The notes under the pieces are model-generated. The model worked only from the letters and a program-made list of their open reading frames with translations. It had not been told where the DNA came from and did no database searches. A stretch of 64,000 nucleotides of DNA from UBA6115 sp050953005 (GTDB lineage: Bacteria > Bacillota > Clostridia > Christensenellales > Aristaeellaceae). Every line of letters starts with the position of its first letter. Within the stretch, counting starts at the first letter, position 1. This document shows positions 8,230 to 16,913 of the stretch, piece by piece. The position numbers and the translations under genes were made by a program. The stretch lies in the NCBI GenBank assembly GCA_050953005.1, contig JBMNLV010000003.1:200363-264362 (forward strand). The letters are read 5' to 3'.

Positions 8230-8723
8230 TGTCTTTCCTCCTCTTGTTGTGCGCCGGTTTCGTCCAGCATGCTTAAATCCACACTGCGGCGCATCAGCGC
8301 CACTTCTTTGCGTAAGAAACGTTTTTCTCCCTGTGCTGTCTGTACTACCCAGACATCCGCTTCCAGTCGTTGTAAAACGCCAGTAAACTCCTTTCGCCCT
8401 TCCCGGGCGCGAAACAGCTTGACCTCCACCATCTGGCCGGCTGCCTTCTTTGCATCACGCTCATTCTTGATCGGCCGGTCAAGTCCGGCAGAGCAAACCT
8501 CCAAAAAATCATAGTCAATCTTCTCAAACAGTGGCATAACAGCGCGATGAAAGGCTTCACAGTCATCCAGCGTAACACCGCCGGGCTTGTCCAGGTAAAC
8601 ACGCAGGTACATGCCTGTCGCTTCCTTTTCAAATGCAGTCTCCAAATGCTCATAGCCCATGGATTCCGCCAGCGTTCGGCTGATACTTTCGGCTTGTTCT
8701 ACAGGGCGGGTCTTCTTCGCCAT
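8226..8723 (-). CDS. rimP: Ribosome maturation factor RimP
   Basis: A 165-aa RimP protein for 30S subunit assembly. Typical segments are LRVYLDKPGGVTLDDCEAFHRAV and DFLEVCSAGLDRPIKNERD, followed by the C-terminal SH3-like barrel. The ATG at 8723 has GGGGAG 6 bp upstream; an in-frame TTG just before it is less well placed. It is the first gene of the long nusA-infB-truB operon, behind a leader of roughly 140 nt. Confidence 0.95.
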   Translation of the reverse strand: MAKKTRPVEQAESISRTLAESMGYEHLETAFEKEATGMYLRVYLDKPGGVTLDDCEAFHRAVMPLFEKIDYDFLEVCSAGLDRPIKNERDAKKAAGQMVEVKLFRAREGRKEFTGVLQRLEADVWVVQTAQGEKRFLRKEVALMRRSVDLSMLDETGAQQEEERQ

Positions 8724-8873
8724 CAATAACTCCCCTTAAAATAAAAAATCGGGCTTTGCCGCGTTTTTGCAAGGGCGAAGCAAGCACAGCTTCGCGATTT
8801 GCGCAACGCGTCACCCACTTTTCTTCGTTACGTACCCCTCTTTCACAGTCGCAGCATCAGTTGCTGCCATATA

Positions 8874-8902
8874 AATATATCATGGGATTCGCATAAAAAC
8901 AA
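8874..8902 (-). promoter_or_regulatory. Promoter of the rimP-nusA-infB operon
   Basis: On the minus strand TTGTTT (8897-8902) and TATATT (8874-8879) are separated by 17 bp. Transcription would start near 8866, giving a leader of about 140 nt. Early in the leader is the hairpin GCAGCA-ACTGA-TGCTGC; nearer rimP is GCGAAGC-N7-GCTTCGC. Confidence 0.6.
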
Positions 8903-8910
8903 GCTAAATA

Positions 8911-9051
8911 CTGCCCAAGTTTTCCCAACCCGAGTTTCGCCCAAGTTTTCGCTTCCCGAGTTTTCGCTTCCCGAGTTAGGGCTGAGTTAGGGCCGAGGGC
9001 CGAGTTGTGGAATCGCCGAGTTCCGTTCCCCCCGAGTTTCCCTTGTGTGCA
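8911..9051. repeat. Degenerate CCCGAGTTTTCG repeats in the rimP-vanW gap
   Basis: Imperfect direct repeats of 11-15 bp share the core CC(A/G)AGTTTTCG: 8914-8924, 8929-8938, 8940-8951, 8952-8966, 8967-8981. GAGTT words then continue with decaying similarity to about 9040. No reading frame, terminal inverted repeat or strong palindrome explains them. Confidence 0.75.
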
Positions 9052-9338
9052 AAGCGATACACCTAATTTGGACAGCAGCGAGAAAGAAGAGGTGTTTTTT
9101 GCGTATCAAGTGGCGATTCCCTGCCATTGCTTCAGGTGCAGAAAGACGTTTTCAACCAAGTGTCGTAAGCAATAAAGGTATTTCTCATATTCTCGTTGAA
9201 CGCATCTGCTTTTCTTCGATAAGAATAACCAACCGCATTATTATGAAGACCAGTATCAAAGACAGGTTTCCGCTGATCGCTTTATTTCCCGAGATTTCAT
9301 CCAACCGCGGATTGAAAGGCCCGGGTTTTGGCGCAATC
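9052..9338. other. Intergenic stretch with no recognised gene
   Basis: Between the degenerate repeats and the vanW promoter I see no recognisable gene or RNA. A plus-strand open frame of 102 codons covers 9045-9353, but it has no ribosome binding site. Its translation resembles nothing I know, and it runs into the vanW promoter. It may be decayed sequence. Confidence 0.5.
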
Positions 9339-9368
9339 TTGACACATATATAACGAAATCATTACAAT
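9339..9368 (+). promoter_or_regulatory. Promoter of the VanW-domain gene
   Basis: TTGACA (9339-9344) and TACAAT (9363-9368) are spaced by 18 bp. They lie 31 bp upstream of the TTG start, with AGGAGAGGAGG in between. Confidence 0.6.
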
Positions 9369-9398
9369 AAGTCAAACCACAGGAGAGGAGGTTTTGTT

Positions 9399-11135
9399 TT
9401 GCGACGCAGTCATCGCAGCGGCGCAGGCAGAAAAATAGCCGCGCCCCGCAGAGCCTCCTTTCTCCCGGATCCGGGGATGTCCGGGCAGCAATCTGGGTGG
9501 ACCATCATAGCGGACACACAGGAGGACAACTGGCAAGCCGCCAGCCAGGTTATGGAAACGCCTCAACCGGAAAACCAGCAATATATTGAATATCCGGGCG
9601 CTTACGCGAATGTGAGCCCGGCGGACCCGGAGGATCCTTGGGACGCGTCTTTTGTGGTGTCCGGCGGAACCTGGTATGAAGAACCAGAACCGCAGCCGGC
9701 GGCTGCCGTATATGCCGGCCGCCGCAGATTTCCATTAGTTTCCCTGCTGGTCACGATGTTGTCAGTCTTTATCATCAGCGTATGTTTGGCGAAGGTGCTG
9801 AATGCCGCCTCAGGGTCGTCAGCGTTTGACGACAGGCTGAGCCAAATGCAGGGACAGGTCTTTTTCCCGGGCATCAGCATCGACGGCATTGATGTTTCCG
9901 GCAAAACGCCCGGCCAGATCCGCGAGCAATCTTCCGGAAACGGCTTCGGCGCAGTGCCCGAGGTGGACATCCGCCTGGTGATTGACCAGACTGCATACGC
10001 TATTGACAATTCACACCTGACCTTTGAGCGCAATCTGGAGGATGTGATGGAGGCTGCCTGGTCCATTGGGCGCCAGGGTTCCTATTCCGCCATGTCCAGC
10101 GGCATGACACCCTTTGAATACCGCTGGCGGCATGTGTCATATACCCTGCAGCGGGGCAGCGCCTTTATCACCAAGGTTTCTTATAACAAGGACATTGTGA
10201 GCGCGCTAGCCCAGGGCATTGCGCAGCAGGTGAACCGTGAACCCATCAATGCGGTAGTATCGTGGTTTAACTTTGTGACCAAGGAGTTTGACATCACACA
10301 GGACGTACCGGGGCGCAGGATTGACGACGGTCTGGTGGCGGCAGCTCTTGAGCAGGCCCTGGACAACAGGGAATACCGAACGCTGATCCAATTGAACGCG
10401 ACGCCCGTCCTGCCCCGGGTGTCCAGCGTGGACCTGAAAAACAGCTTTACCTGCCTGTCTTCCTTTACCACCAAAACCACCTCCAACCAGGACCGCAACA
10501 ACAACATTGCCCTTGCCGCGCAGGCCATCAACAACACAACGCTGATGCCGGGAGAGACCTTTTCCTTCAACGAAGCCATCGGCCAGCGGACTCCTGAAAA
10601 GGGCTACCGCGGCGCGCCCGCCATCCAGGGCGGGGTGCTGATTGACGATGTGGGCGGCGGGGTATGCCAGGTGTCCTCCACGCTGTTTTGCGCGGCTGCC
10701 AGCGCCGGCATGGCCATTGTGGAACGCACGGCGCACGCCTGGCCGGTCAGCTACATGGACAAGGGCCTGGACGCCACGGTCAACTGGCCCAACCTTGACT
10801 TCAAATTCAAAAACAACCAGGATACGCCTGTGTTTATCATTGCCCGGTACGAAAACCGCAAGCTGACCATTGAGTTTCACGGCATGCTGCCTGCGCCCGG
10901 TGAGGGCATCTTCCTGGAAACCCGATTGATATCAAGCCAGCCTCCGCCCTCTGAGCCCCTGATGCAGCATAACCCCAGCCTGCCTTACGGTTCCCGGAAG
11001 GAGCTTAAAGAGGCGCGCACCGGCTATGTGGTGGACACCTACCGGGTCTATACCAGAAACGGCAGCGAATACCGCCGGGAGAAGCTGTTTACCTCCAAGT
11101 ACAGGATGGTGCAGCAGGTGATCGAGTTTAACTGA
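9399..11135 (+). CDS. Membrane-anchored VanW-domain protein
   Basis: A 578-aa protein starting at TTG (9399) behind AGGAGAGGAGG. A proline/acid-rich cytoplasmic region of ~110 residues leads to one transmembrane helix (about 111-132). An extracellular putative peptidoglycan-binding region follows, then a VanW domain (about 350-490) with MPGETFSFNEAIGQRT and DVGGGVCQVSSTLF. VanW proteins occur in glycopeptide-resistance clusters and widely as envelope proteins of Clostridia; their biochemical role is unknown. No vanA/vanH/vanX genes are nearby, so a resistance role is not supported. It is followed by a TetR gene on the same strand. Confidence 0.88.
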   Translation: MRRSHRSGAGRKIAAPRRASFLPDPGMSGQQSGWTIIADTQEDNWQAASQVMETPQPENQQYIEYPGAYANVSPADPEDPWDASFVVSGGTWYEEPEPQPAAAVYAGRRRFPLVSLLVTMLSVFIISVCLAKVLNAASGSSAFDDRLSQMQGQVFFPGISIDGIDVSGKTPGQIREQSSGNGFGAVPEVDIRLVIDQTAYAIDNSHLTFERNLEDVMEAAWSIGRQGSYSAMSSGMTPFEYRWRHVSYTLQRGSAFITKVSYNKDIVSALAQGIAQQVNREPINAVVSWFNFVTKEFDITQDVPGRRIDDGLVAAALEQALDNREYRTLIQLNATPVLPRVSSVDLKNSFTCLSSFTTKTTSNQDRNNNIALAAQAINNTTLMPGETFSFNEAIGQRTPEKGYRGAPAIQGGVLIDDVGGGVCQVSSTLFCAAASAGMAIVERTAHAWPVSYMDKGLDATVNWPNLDFKFKNNQDTPVFIIARYENRKLTIEFHGMLPAPGEGIFLETRLISSQPPPSEPLMQHNPSLPYGSRKELKEARTGYVVDTYRVYTRNGSEYRREKLFTSKYRMVQQVIEFN

Positions 11136-11175
11136 CGCGCGAGGCTGGCAGGACAGAAGAAAGCAGGTGAACGGA

Positions 11176-11835
11176 ATGCGCAAAGGTGAGCGCAAAAAAC
11201 AGGATATCATTGACACAGCAGCCGCCATGTTTGAAAAGCAGGGCTACCCAGGCACATCCGTCCAGGACATCATCGACCATCTGAACTGCTCCAAAGGCTC
11301 CTTTTATCACCATTTCAAAACCAAGCTGGACGTGCTGCTGGCCATCACCCAACAAAGGGCACAGGAAGCCGGCGCGCGCTACCGGGCTGACAGCCCGATG
11401 AATCCTGTGGCCGCTCTGAATACGCTGTTGCTGGAGGCAAGCTGTTTAAACATCCCCAACCTGCCGCTGATCAAAAACCTGATTGAGCTGCAGGACGAAT
11501 TTGAAGGACAGGCGCTGCTCAGCGTGCTGCACAAGGCCATCATGGCGCAGTTTTTTACGCCCTTCTCCAGGGTTGTCGCCGGGTTGAAGCAAAATGAACA
11601 AGCAGTGTATGCTGACTTTCAAACCCTGCAAATGGTGCTGGCCGGGTTTTTGGCAGGCTGTGCCTTGCTGGTGGAGCAATTGGCCCTCCCGCAAACGGAT
11701 AAAGACCCGGGGAAGCTGATCGGGCTGCTGCGCGCGCTGCGCAGGCAGGTGGAAGCAGGCTTGGGTCTGGCGCCGGGCCTGGTAGTCATCATGGAGCATG
11801 AGGACCTTCTTGCACTGGCCGGCATTCTTTTATAA
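11176..11835 (+). CDS. TetR-family regulator
   Basis: A 219-aa TetR/AcrR regulator. The N-terminal helix-turn-helix reads GTSVQDIIDHLNCSKGSFYHHF, a near-consensus TetR recognition helix. The C-terminal ligand pocket is divergent and gives no hint of the ligand. The ATG at 11176 has AGGTG about 6 bp upstream; a GTG at 11167 is the alternative. It follows the VanW gene by about 40 bp, so the two may be co-transcribed. No efflux gene is adjacent, and the target is unknown. Confidence 0.88.
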   Translation: MRKGERKKQDIIDTAAAMFEKQGYPGTSVQDIIDHLNCSKGSFYHHFKTKLDVLLAITQQRAQEAGARYRADSPMNPVAALNTLLLEASCLNIPNLPLIKNLIELQDEFEGQALLSVLHKAIMAQFFTPFSRVVAGLKQNEQAVYADFQTLQMVLAGFLAGCALLVEQLALPQTDKDPGKLIGLLRALRRQVEAGLGLAPGLVVIMEHEDLLALAGILL

Positions 11836-11888
11836 GGATGTTTGTGCCGGTACTTCTCTGTCCCGCCGCTATGGCAGCGCGTGCCATG

Positions 11889-11917
11889 TTGCACAGGCTT
11901 CGGCTTCAAGGTATAAT
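11889..11917 (+). promoter_or_regulatory. Strong promoter of the CHAP-domain gene
   Basis: TTGCAC (11889-11894), a 17-bp spacer, and a perfect TATAAT (11912-11917). It lies about 30 bp upstream of the TTG start and its AAGGAGG site. Confidence 0.8.
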
Positions 11918-11947
11918 CAAACGGTCTGCGCTTGAAGGAGGAAGGTT

Positions 11948-12853
11948 TTGAACAAACTGATCGCACTGTGTTTTCTGTGCCTCGTTCTGGCTTTCTCGCA
12001 GTCCGCCATGGCGGAACAAGTGTTGAGCCCCATTCCGCCGGCTTACCCGCTCACTGAGGATGTGAAAGCCGTTTTAAAAGTAGCCGCCCAGGAATTAGGT
12101 TATACCGAAGGGCACGACGGCAGCACCAAGTATGGGCAGTGGTATGGCGACGCCAAGGCTGAGTGGTGTGCCGAATTCCTGTGCTGGTCGGTCAACCAGG
12201 CCCAGGAGGAACTGGGCGAAAAGCTTCTGGAGGTACGCTACCCGCTTTATGGCGCAACCAACATCGGCCGCAACTGGTTTTTAGCCCAGGGGCGCTACAT
12301 TGCCCGCACAGGTTTTATCGCCGGTTGGGGCAGCCAGTGGTATATCGGTGACAGCAATCAGATGGAGCGCAACAGCTATATTCCCCAGCCAGGGGATTGG
12401 GTCTTTTTTTCCTACACGCCCAGTGGGGACACCACCCACGTCGCATTGGTAGAGCAGACACTGAAAAACGAGCAGGGACAGGTCTATGTGCAGGTGATTG
12501 AGGGCAATATGCCCGACAAGGTGCAGCGCGCCCTGTACCCGCTGGAGGACTGGCGCATCCAGGGTTATGGCACGGTGCGGGATCTGGCGGATATTGTGCT
12601 GCGCGGCGGGCTGGAAAGCGTGAAGGTTACCCGCTTGCAGGAAAAGCTGGCCATCATCGGATTACTGCCGCCCAGCGGAGTGCACGGACGTTATGACCAT
12701 CTCACGCAGGAGGCTGTGCGCAGCTTTCAATCCCAGATGCTGCTAACCCAGACCGGCATCGCCAACCAGCAAACCCAACTGGCGCTGAATGACTACGCGG
12801 CACAATGGATGATGAACCATACAGAATTTTGGACCGTGGACGGCGCCTATTAA
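11948..12853 (+). CDS. Secreted CHAP amidase/endopeptidase with peptidoglycan-binding domain
   Basis: A 301-aa exported protein with a signal peptide (about 1-22, cut near SAMA). A CHAP-type catalytic domain carries EWCAEFLCW (Cys74 likely nucleophile) and THVALVE (His164). A C-terminal PG_binding_1 module (about 225-285) contains VTRLQEKLAIIGLLPP and EAVRSFQ. Such enzymes cut peptide cross-links or the amide bond in peptidoglycan. The start is TTG, with AAGGAGG 8 bp upstream and a strong promoter. The next gene begins 12 bp downstream, so it is likely co-transcribed with the GMP-synthase-like gene. Confidence 0.85.
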   Translation: MNKLIALCFLCLVLAFSQSAMAEQVLSPIPPAYPLTEDVKAVLKVAAQELGYTEGHDGSTKYGQWYGDAKAEWCAEFLCWSVNQAQEELGEKLLEVRYPLYGATNIGRNWFLAQGRYIARTGFIAGWGSQWYIGDSNQMERNSYIPQPGDWVFFSYTPSGDTTHVALVEQTLKNEQGQVYVQVIEGNMPDKVQRALYPLEDWRIQGYGTVRDLADIVLRGGLESVKVTRLQEKLAIIGLLPPSGVHGRYDHLTQEAVRSFQSQMLLTQTGIANQQTQLALNDYAAQWMMNHTEFWTVDGAY

Positions 12854-12865
12854 CAGGAGAACGGT

Positions 12866-14326
12866 ATGCAAGATCAAATTCTGATATTGAATTTTGACAA
12901 TGCTTATTCAGCCACCATCGCTTCCAGGCTGCGGGCGGAGCGCATTGCCGCCAAAATCCTGCCAGGGCATACCACGGCAGAGCAGGTATTGGCTAAGGAA
13001 TCCCTGGGCGTAATCCTGTCCGGCGGCATCAGCGGCGACATCCCTGTCAGCCTGGACGGACAGTTGCTGCGCTCGGGTATACCGATACTGGCGCTGGGCA
13101 ATATCGTGCCAGCTGTCATCACACTGTTGGGCGGCCAGGTTGAAGAGGCTCTTCCGGTCAACAAGGTGGACACGCTGACGTTTCTACCCTCATGTGTGAC
13201 CGAGGATCTGGGCGAGTCTGAACGGATGTTTGGTACGCTCTTTCCATTGAGCCTGACTGATGACCTGGAGCCTCTGGCAACCTATCATGATCTCGCATTA
13301 GGCGCCAGCCACAAAACCCAGGAAATCTACGCCGTCGGCTGCCAACTGGAGCCCAATGACCCGGACATGTTCAATCTGATGATGCAGTTTGCCACCAATG
13401 TATGCGGCTGCACCCCCTGGTGGAGCGAGGACGCCTTTATCTCTCTGGCAAGAACCGCCATTCAGGAGGCAGCGGGCGAAGAGCGAGCCATTTGTGTGAT
13501 GTCAGGCGGGCTGGACAGCGGTGTGACAGCGCTGATCGCGCACCGCGCGCTGGGCGATCGCCTGACCTGCCTGTTTGTAGACAACGGCCTGCTGCGTGAA
13601 AATGAAATGGTTGAGTTTGCCGCCTACTATAAAAGCCTGGGCTTACAGCTGAACATCATCAACGCCCGGGAACGCGTACTGTCCGCATTGGCAGGCAAAA
13701 TCAACCAGGAGGATAAACGTCAGGCGCTGCGCAAAGTGCTTTCCCAGGTGCTGGAAGAGGCAGCGGCTGACATGTGTTATAGCCTGCAGGTGGTGTCCAG
13801 CTCTTCAGACCATCTCTTTGCCGGACGCAACGCGCCCGCAACGTCGCCTTTGCTGAAGCCCAAAACACGCAGCATAGCCCCGCTGAACGATCTGTTCAAA
13901 GATGAAATCCGCCGCATTGGCGAAGCGCTGGGCATGCCGCAGGAGATGACCAATATGCAGCCCTTCCCCTGGTCGGGTCTGGCGCTGCGCATCCTGGGCG
14001 AGTGCACAGTTGACAAACTCAACCTGCTGCGCTGGGCGGATCATCAGTTTTGCAATGACATCAAGGAAGCCGGCTTGTCCAAGCGACTGTGGAAGTATTT
14101 TGCCATGCTCTGTGACATTCCTTATCAGGGAGAGCAGCCTGCCCTGGCAATCGCGCTACGCGCGCTCAGCATCAGCCACACGGGCAGCGACCTGCGCGCC
14201 CTGCCCGCCCGTCTGCCTTATGACCTGCTGGAGCGCTATACCCAGCGTGCGCAGTCATATGATAAGCGGATTCGTAAAATCATCTATGATCTGACGCCCG
14301 GCGCCAGCCTGCAGGAGACTGAGTAG
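12866..14326 (+). CDS. GMP-synthase-like protein with inactivated glutaminase domain
   Basis: A 486-aa protein with the GuaA layout: class-I amidotransferase-like domain (1-190), ATP pyrophosphatase domain with intact P-loop MSGGLDSG (about 212-219) and VDNGLLRENE, and a C-terminal GuaA dimerisation-like domain (PFPWSGLALRILGE, RLPYDLLER, KIIYDLT). The amidotransferase part has lost its catalytic triad. Where GuaA has GICYGM it reads ALGNIVPA, and the FHPE motif is absent. The GuaA IKSHHNVGG loop is also missing. It cannot be glutamine-dependent in the usual way and may use free ammonia or another substrate. I read it as a divergent paralogue, not the housekeeping GuaA. Confidence 0.75.
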   Translation: MQDQILILNFDNAYSATIASRLRAERIAAKILPGHTTAEQVLAKESLGVILSGGISGDIPVSLDGQLLRSGIPILALGNIVPAVITLLGGQVEEALPVNKVDTLTFLPSCVTEDLGESERMFGTLFPLSLTDDLEPLATYHDLALGASHKTQEIYAVGCQLEPNDPDMFNLMMQFATNVCGCTPWWSEDAFISLARTAIQEAAGEERAICVMSGGLDSGVTALIAHRALGDRLTCLFVDNGLLRENEMVEFAAYYKSLGLQLNIINARERVLSALAGKINQEDKRQALRKVLSQVLEEAAADMCYSLQVVSSSSDHLFAGRNAPATSPLLKPKTRSIAPLNDLFKDEIRRIGEALGMPQEMTNMQPFPWSGLALRILGECTVDKLNLLRWADHQFCNDIKEAGLSKRLWKYFAMLCDIPYQGEQPALAIALRALSISHTGSDLRALPARLPYDLLERYTQRAQSYDKRIRKIIYDLTPGASLQETE

Positions 14327-14364
14327 CTTTAAGCGGGCAGGTCAAATAACCTTCAGGAGATTGT

Positions 14365-15171
14365 ATGCGCTTATCACACCCCAGTGCCCCCTTTCAGGGC
14401 GTTCCTGCTGATGACGTTTTTTTCGCGGCCAATGACCAGTTTGTTCAGATGGGCGTTGCCTACATCATCCTCAACATGCAAGAGGAAATGTACCCTGAGC
14501 GCCCTTTGCAGTTGTTCATTGATATCCAGTCTCAGCCTACGGCGCGGAACCTGCTCCTGGGCGCTCTGCTGGGGCGTGCTGAACAGCTGCGCGCCCAATT
14601 CCCGCAGTTGAAAGGGCGTATTTATACTGAGATTGCGCCCAGCCAGTTTGACCTGGTATCCTTTTACAACCAAAGCGGCTTTTCAACCAGTGACGCGCGG
14701 GAGGAACACTTGTTTACGCTGCCCACCGGCAACACGCAGGCGCCTATGGGATGTGAGTTCGCCTCCGTACCGCTGATGAGCGTACAGGATCAGTTTGCTT
14801 TTCTATCCAGGCTCAACCGCTATCGCATGTCCCCCATCACCCATGATTTCCTGACCCTCCAAATCCAGCAGCCCTGTTTTATGGCCCTGGGTTATTACCG
14901 TGCCGGTCACCCGATTGCCGAAATCATGGTGACAGGCGCCAGCCCTGACACAGCCGCATTGGTCATGCTTTATGTCCAGAAAGACATGCGCCGGCGAGGG
15001 ATCGGCAAATCACTGTTATGTGCAGCCAGCGAGCTGCTGCGGCAGCGCGGCGTGAACGCCGCCTTGACGCAAGCCTTCAGTGCCAACCAGGCACAAGCAG
15101 GTCTGCTGTGCTCCCTGGGCGCCAGCAGACGCCGGGTCATCAGCGTACTGCCGCACATTGACCTGGGTTAA
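14365..15171 (+). CDS. GNAT-family N-acetyltransferase
   Basis: A 268-aa protein whose C-terminal part has the acetyl-CoA-binding GNAT motif RRRGIGKSLLCAASE, preceded by the strand ALVMLYVQKDM. The N-terminal half also looks acetyltransferase-like (RIYTEIAPSQFDLVSFYNQSGF), suggesting a tandem or degenerate double-GNAT fold. The substrate is unknown. It begins 38 bp after the GMP-synthase-like gene with CAGGAG upstream of the ATG and is probably in the same transcript. Confidence 0.8.
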   Translation: MRLSHPSAPFQGVPADDVFFAANDQFVQMGVAYIILNMQEEMYPERPLQLFIDIQSQPTARNLLLGALLGRAEQLRAQFPQLKGRIYTEIAPSQFDLVSFYNQSGFSTSDAREEHLFTLPTGNTQAPMGCEFASVPLMSVQDQFAFLSRLNRYRMSPITHDFLTLQIQQPCFMALGYYRAGHPIAEIMVTGASPDTAALVMLYVQKDMRRRGIGKSLLCAASELLRQRGVNAALTQAFSANQAQAGLLCSLGASRRRVISVLPHIDLG

Positions 15172-15234
15172 ACACAGATTACCTTGAGTTTCATTACGCG
15201 CTAAACTGAGCACAACCAGGAAGGAGGGTTTTGG

Positions 15235-16887
15235 ATGGACATCAGTTTTAAGCTTGTCAGTTCGCTTACCAAGGTGATGCCCGACAGCGCCAACGTGGGA
15301 TATCCGGACAATTGCCCTGCCAGCCTTCTGCAAGGGGAGGTTTTTTCCCTGCAGGCAGCCTACCGCCTCAATGAGGATGTGGAAGGCAACCTGCCCTTTG
15401 TCTTTATCAGCGTCAGCTGTTCCTTGCCGGTGACTGTGCGCCAGGTGTTCAACGTGCCGGTGCGCTTCGCGCGTTTTGGAAACAGCGATACCAATTACAT
15501 CACGAGCAAGGGGAATCTATACCCGGACTTGCTGCGGGCCATCCATCCCAAAGGCCAGGTGCGGCTCTACCCGCGGCAATGGGACGCGGTATGGCTGGAT
15601 GTGGAGCCGCTGCCGGATTCCGCGCCAGGCAACTATCCGCTGTGCGTCACCATTACCAGTGAAGACGGCCAGGAGCTGGCACGGGAAGAGATCTCCCTGG
15701 AACTGCTGAAGGCCGAGTTGCCTCGTCAAACCCTGATCCATACCCGCTGGCTGCACGCCGACAGTCTGGCTGCGCACTACCAGGTGCCTGTGCTGTCCAT
15801 CGAGCACAACCGAATCCTTCGCAACTATATCGCGCTGGCTGCACAGCGCGGCATGAATATGATCCTGACTCCGATCCATACACCGCCGCTGGATACAGCC
15901 GTGGGCGGTGAGCGCATGACCATGCAGCTGGTGGATGTGTTCAAAACACCCCTTGGCTACACCTTCAAATTTTCCAAGCTGCGTGATTTTATCACCATGT
16001 GCCGCCATGAAGGCATCCGCTATTTTGAGATGGCACACCTGTTTACCCAGTGGGGCGGGATGCACGCGCCAAAAATCATGGGCATCCGGGACGGCTCCTA
16101 CTCACAGCTGTTTGGCTGGGATACCGCGGCGGATGACCCGGAATACATCAAATTTCTCTCCGCTTATCTGCCGGCTGTGACCCAGGAACTGGAGTACCTG
16201 GATGTGCTGGACAAGTCCTATTTCCATCTGACGGATGAGCCCTCCGCCGCCGACTGCGCGCAGTACCGCAAACTGCTGGGGATTGTGCGGCCTTTGCTGG
16301 GCAACGCAAAAATCATCGACGCGATGAGCGACCCGGAGTGCCTGGACGCGCAAAACGTGATCCCTGTGCCTGCCACCAATCACCTGAACCGCTTCAGACA
16401 TCTGCCTGTGAAGGAGCGCTGGACTTATTACTGCGTAGCCCAGCACAAGGATGTGAGCAATACCTTCATCGCCATGCCAGCGCCGCGCACACGCATCCTG
16501 GGTGTGCAATTGTACCTGGAACGGATGACAGGCTTTTTGCACTGGGCCTTTAATTTCTACTTCACCCAGCACGCATCGGCGCCGATCGACCCCTATCTGA
16601 ATACCGACTGCAGCGGCTTCGCGCCGGCCGGGGATGCTTTCCAGGTTTATCCGGGACAGGGTGGTTATCCGGAGGAATCTCTGAGGCTGATGCTTTTCCT
16701 GCACGCCATGCAGGATCTGCGCGCGCTGCAGCTGCTGGAGACACTGGACGGGCGGGATGCAACAGTGGCCTTGATTCATCAGGGCCTGGACCGGGAGATT
16801 ACCATGTTTGACTATCCTAAAAGCGAGGCCTGGTTGCTGAACCTGCGCCACCGCGTCAACCTGCGCGTCCGCGAGCTAAGCAAGTAA
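15235..16887 (+). CDS. DUF4091 (glycoside-hydrolase-like) protein
   Basis: A 550-aa protein of the DUF4091 family: an N-terminal beta-sandwich, then a TIM-barrel-like region. Family blocks visible are KSYFHLTDEPS (about 325-335), WTYYCVAQH, the GFLHWAFNFY segment and the C-terminal DAFQVYPGQGGYPEESLRL. DUF4091 proteins are thought to act on carbohydrates, but the reaction is not settled. There is no signal peptide, so it should act in the cytoplasm. AAGGAGGG precedes the ATG. It is followed 26 bp later by the deaminase gene. Confidence 0.82.
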   Translation: MDISFKLVSSLTKVMPDSANVGYPDNCPASLLQGEVFSLQAAYRLNEDVEGNLPFVFISVSCSLPVTVRQVFNVPVRFARFGNSDTNYITSKGNLYPDLLRAIHPKGQVRLYPRQWDAVWLDVEPLPDSAPGNYPLCVTITSEDGQELAREEISLELLKAELPRQTLIHTRWLHADSLAAHYQVPVLSIEHNRILRNYIALAAQRGMNMILTPIHTPPLDTAVGGERMTMQLVDVFKTPLGYTFKFSKLRDFITMCRHEGIRYFEMAHLFTQWGGMHAPKIMGIRDGSYSQLFGWDTAADDPEYIKFLSAYLPAVTQELEYLDVLDKSYFHLTDEPSAADCAQYRKLLGIVRPLLGNAKIIDAMSDPECLDAQNVIPVPATNHLNRFRHLPVKERWTYYCVAQHKDVSNTFIAMPAPRTRILGVQLYLERMTGFLHWAFNFYFTQHASAPIDPYLNTDCSGFAPAGDAFQVYPGQGGYPEESLRLMLFLHAMQDLRALQLLETLDGRDATVALIHQGLDREITMFDYPKSEAWLLNLRHRVNLRVRELSK

Positions 16888-16913
16888 ATCACGGCGTTCA
16901 CCGGAGGACATCT

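Noticed and set aside
9045..9353. 102-codon plus-strand frame before vanW
   Set aside because: It has no ribosome site, no recognisable domain, and it runs over the vanW promoter.
9399..12853. Glycopeptide-resistance cluster suggested by VanW
   Set aside because: No vanH/vanA/vanX-like ligase, dehydrogenase or dipeptidase is present; VanW proteins are common in sensitive Clostridia.
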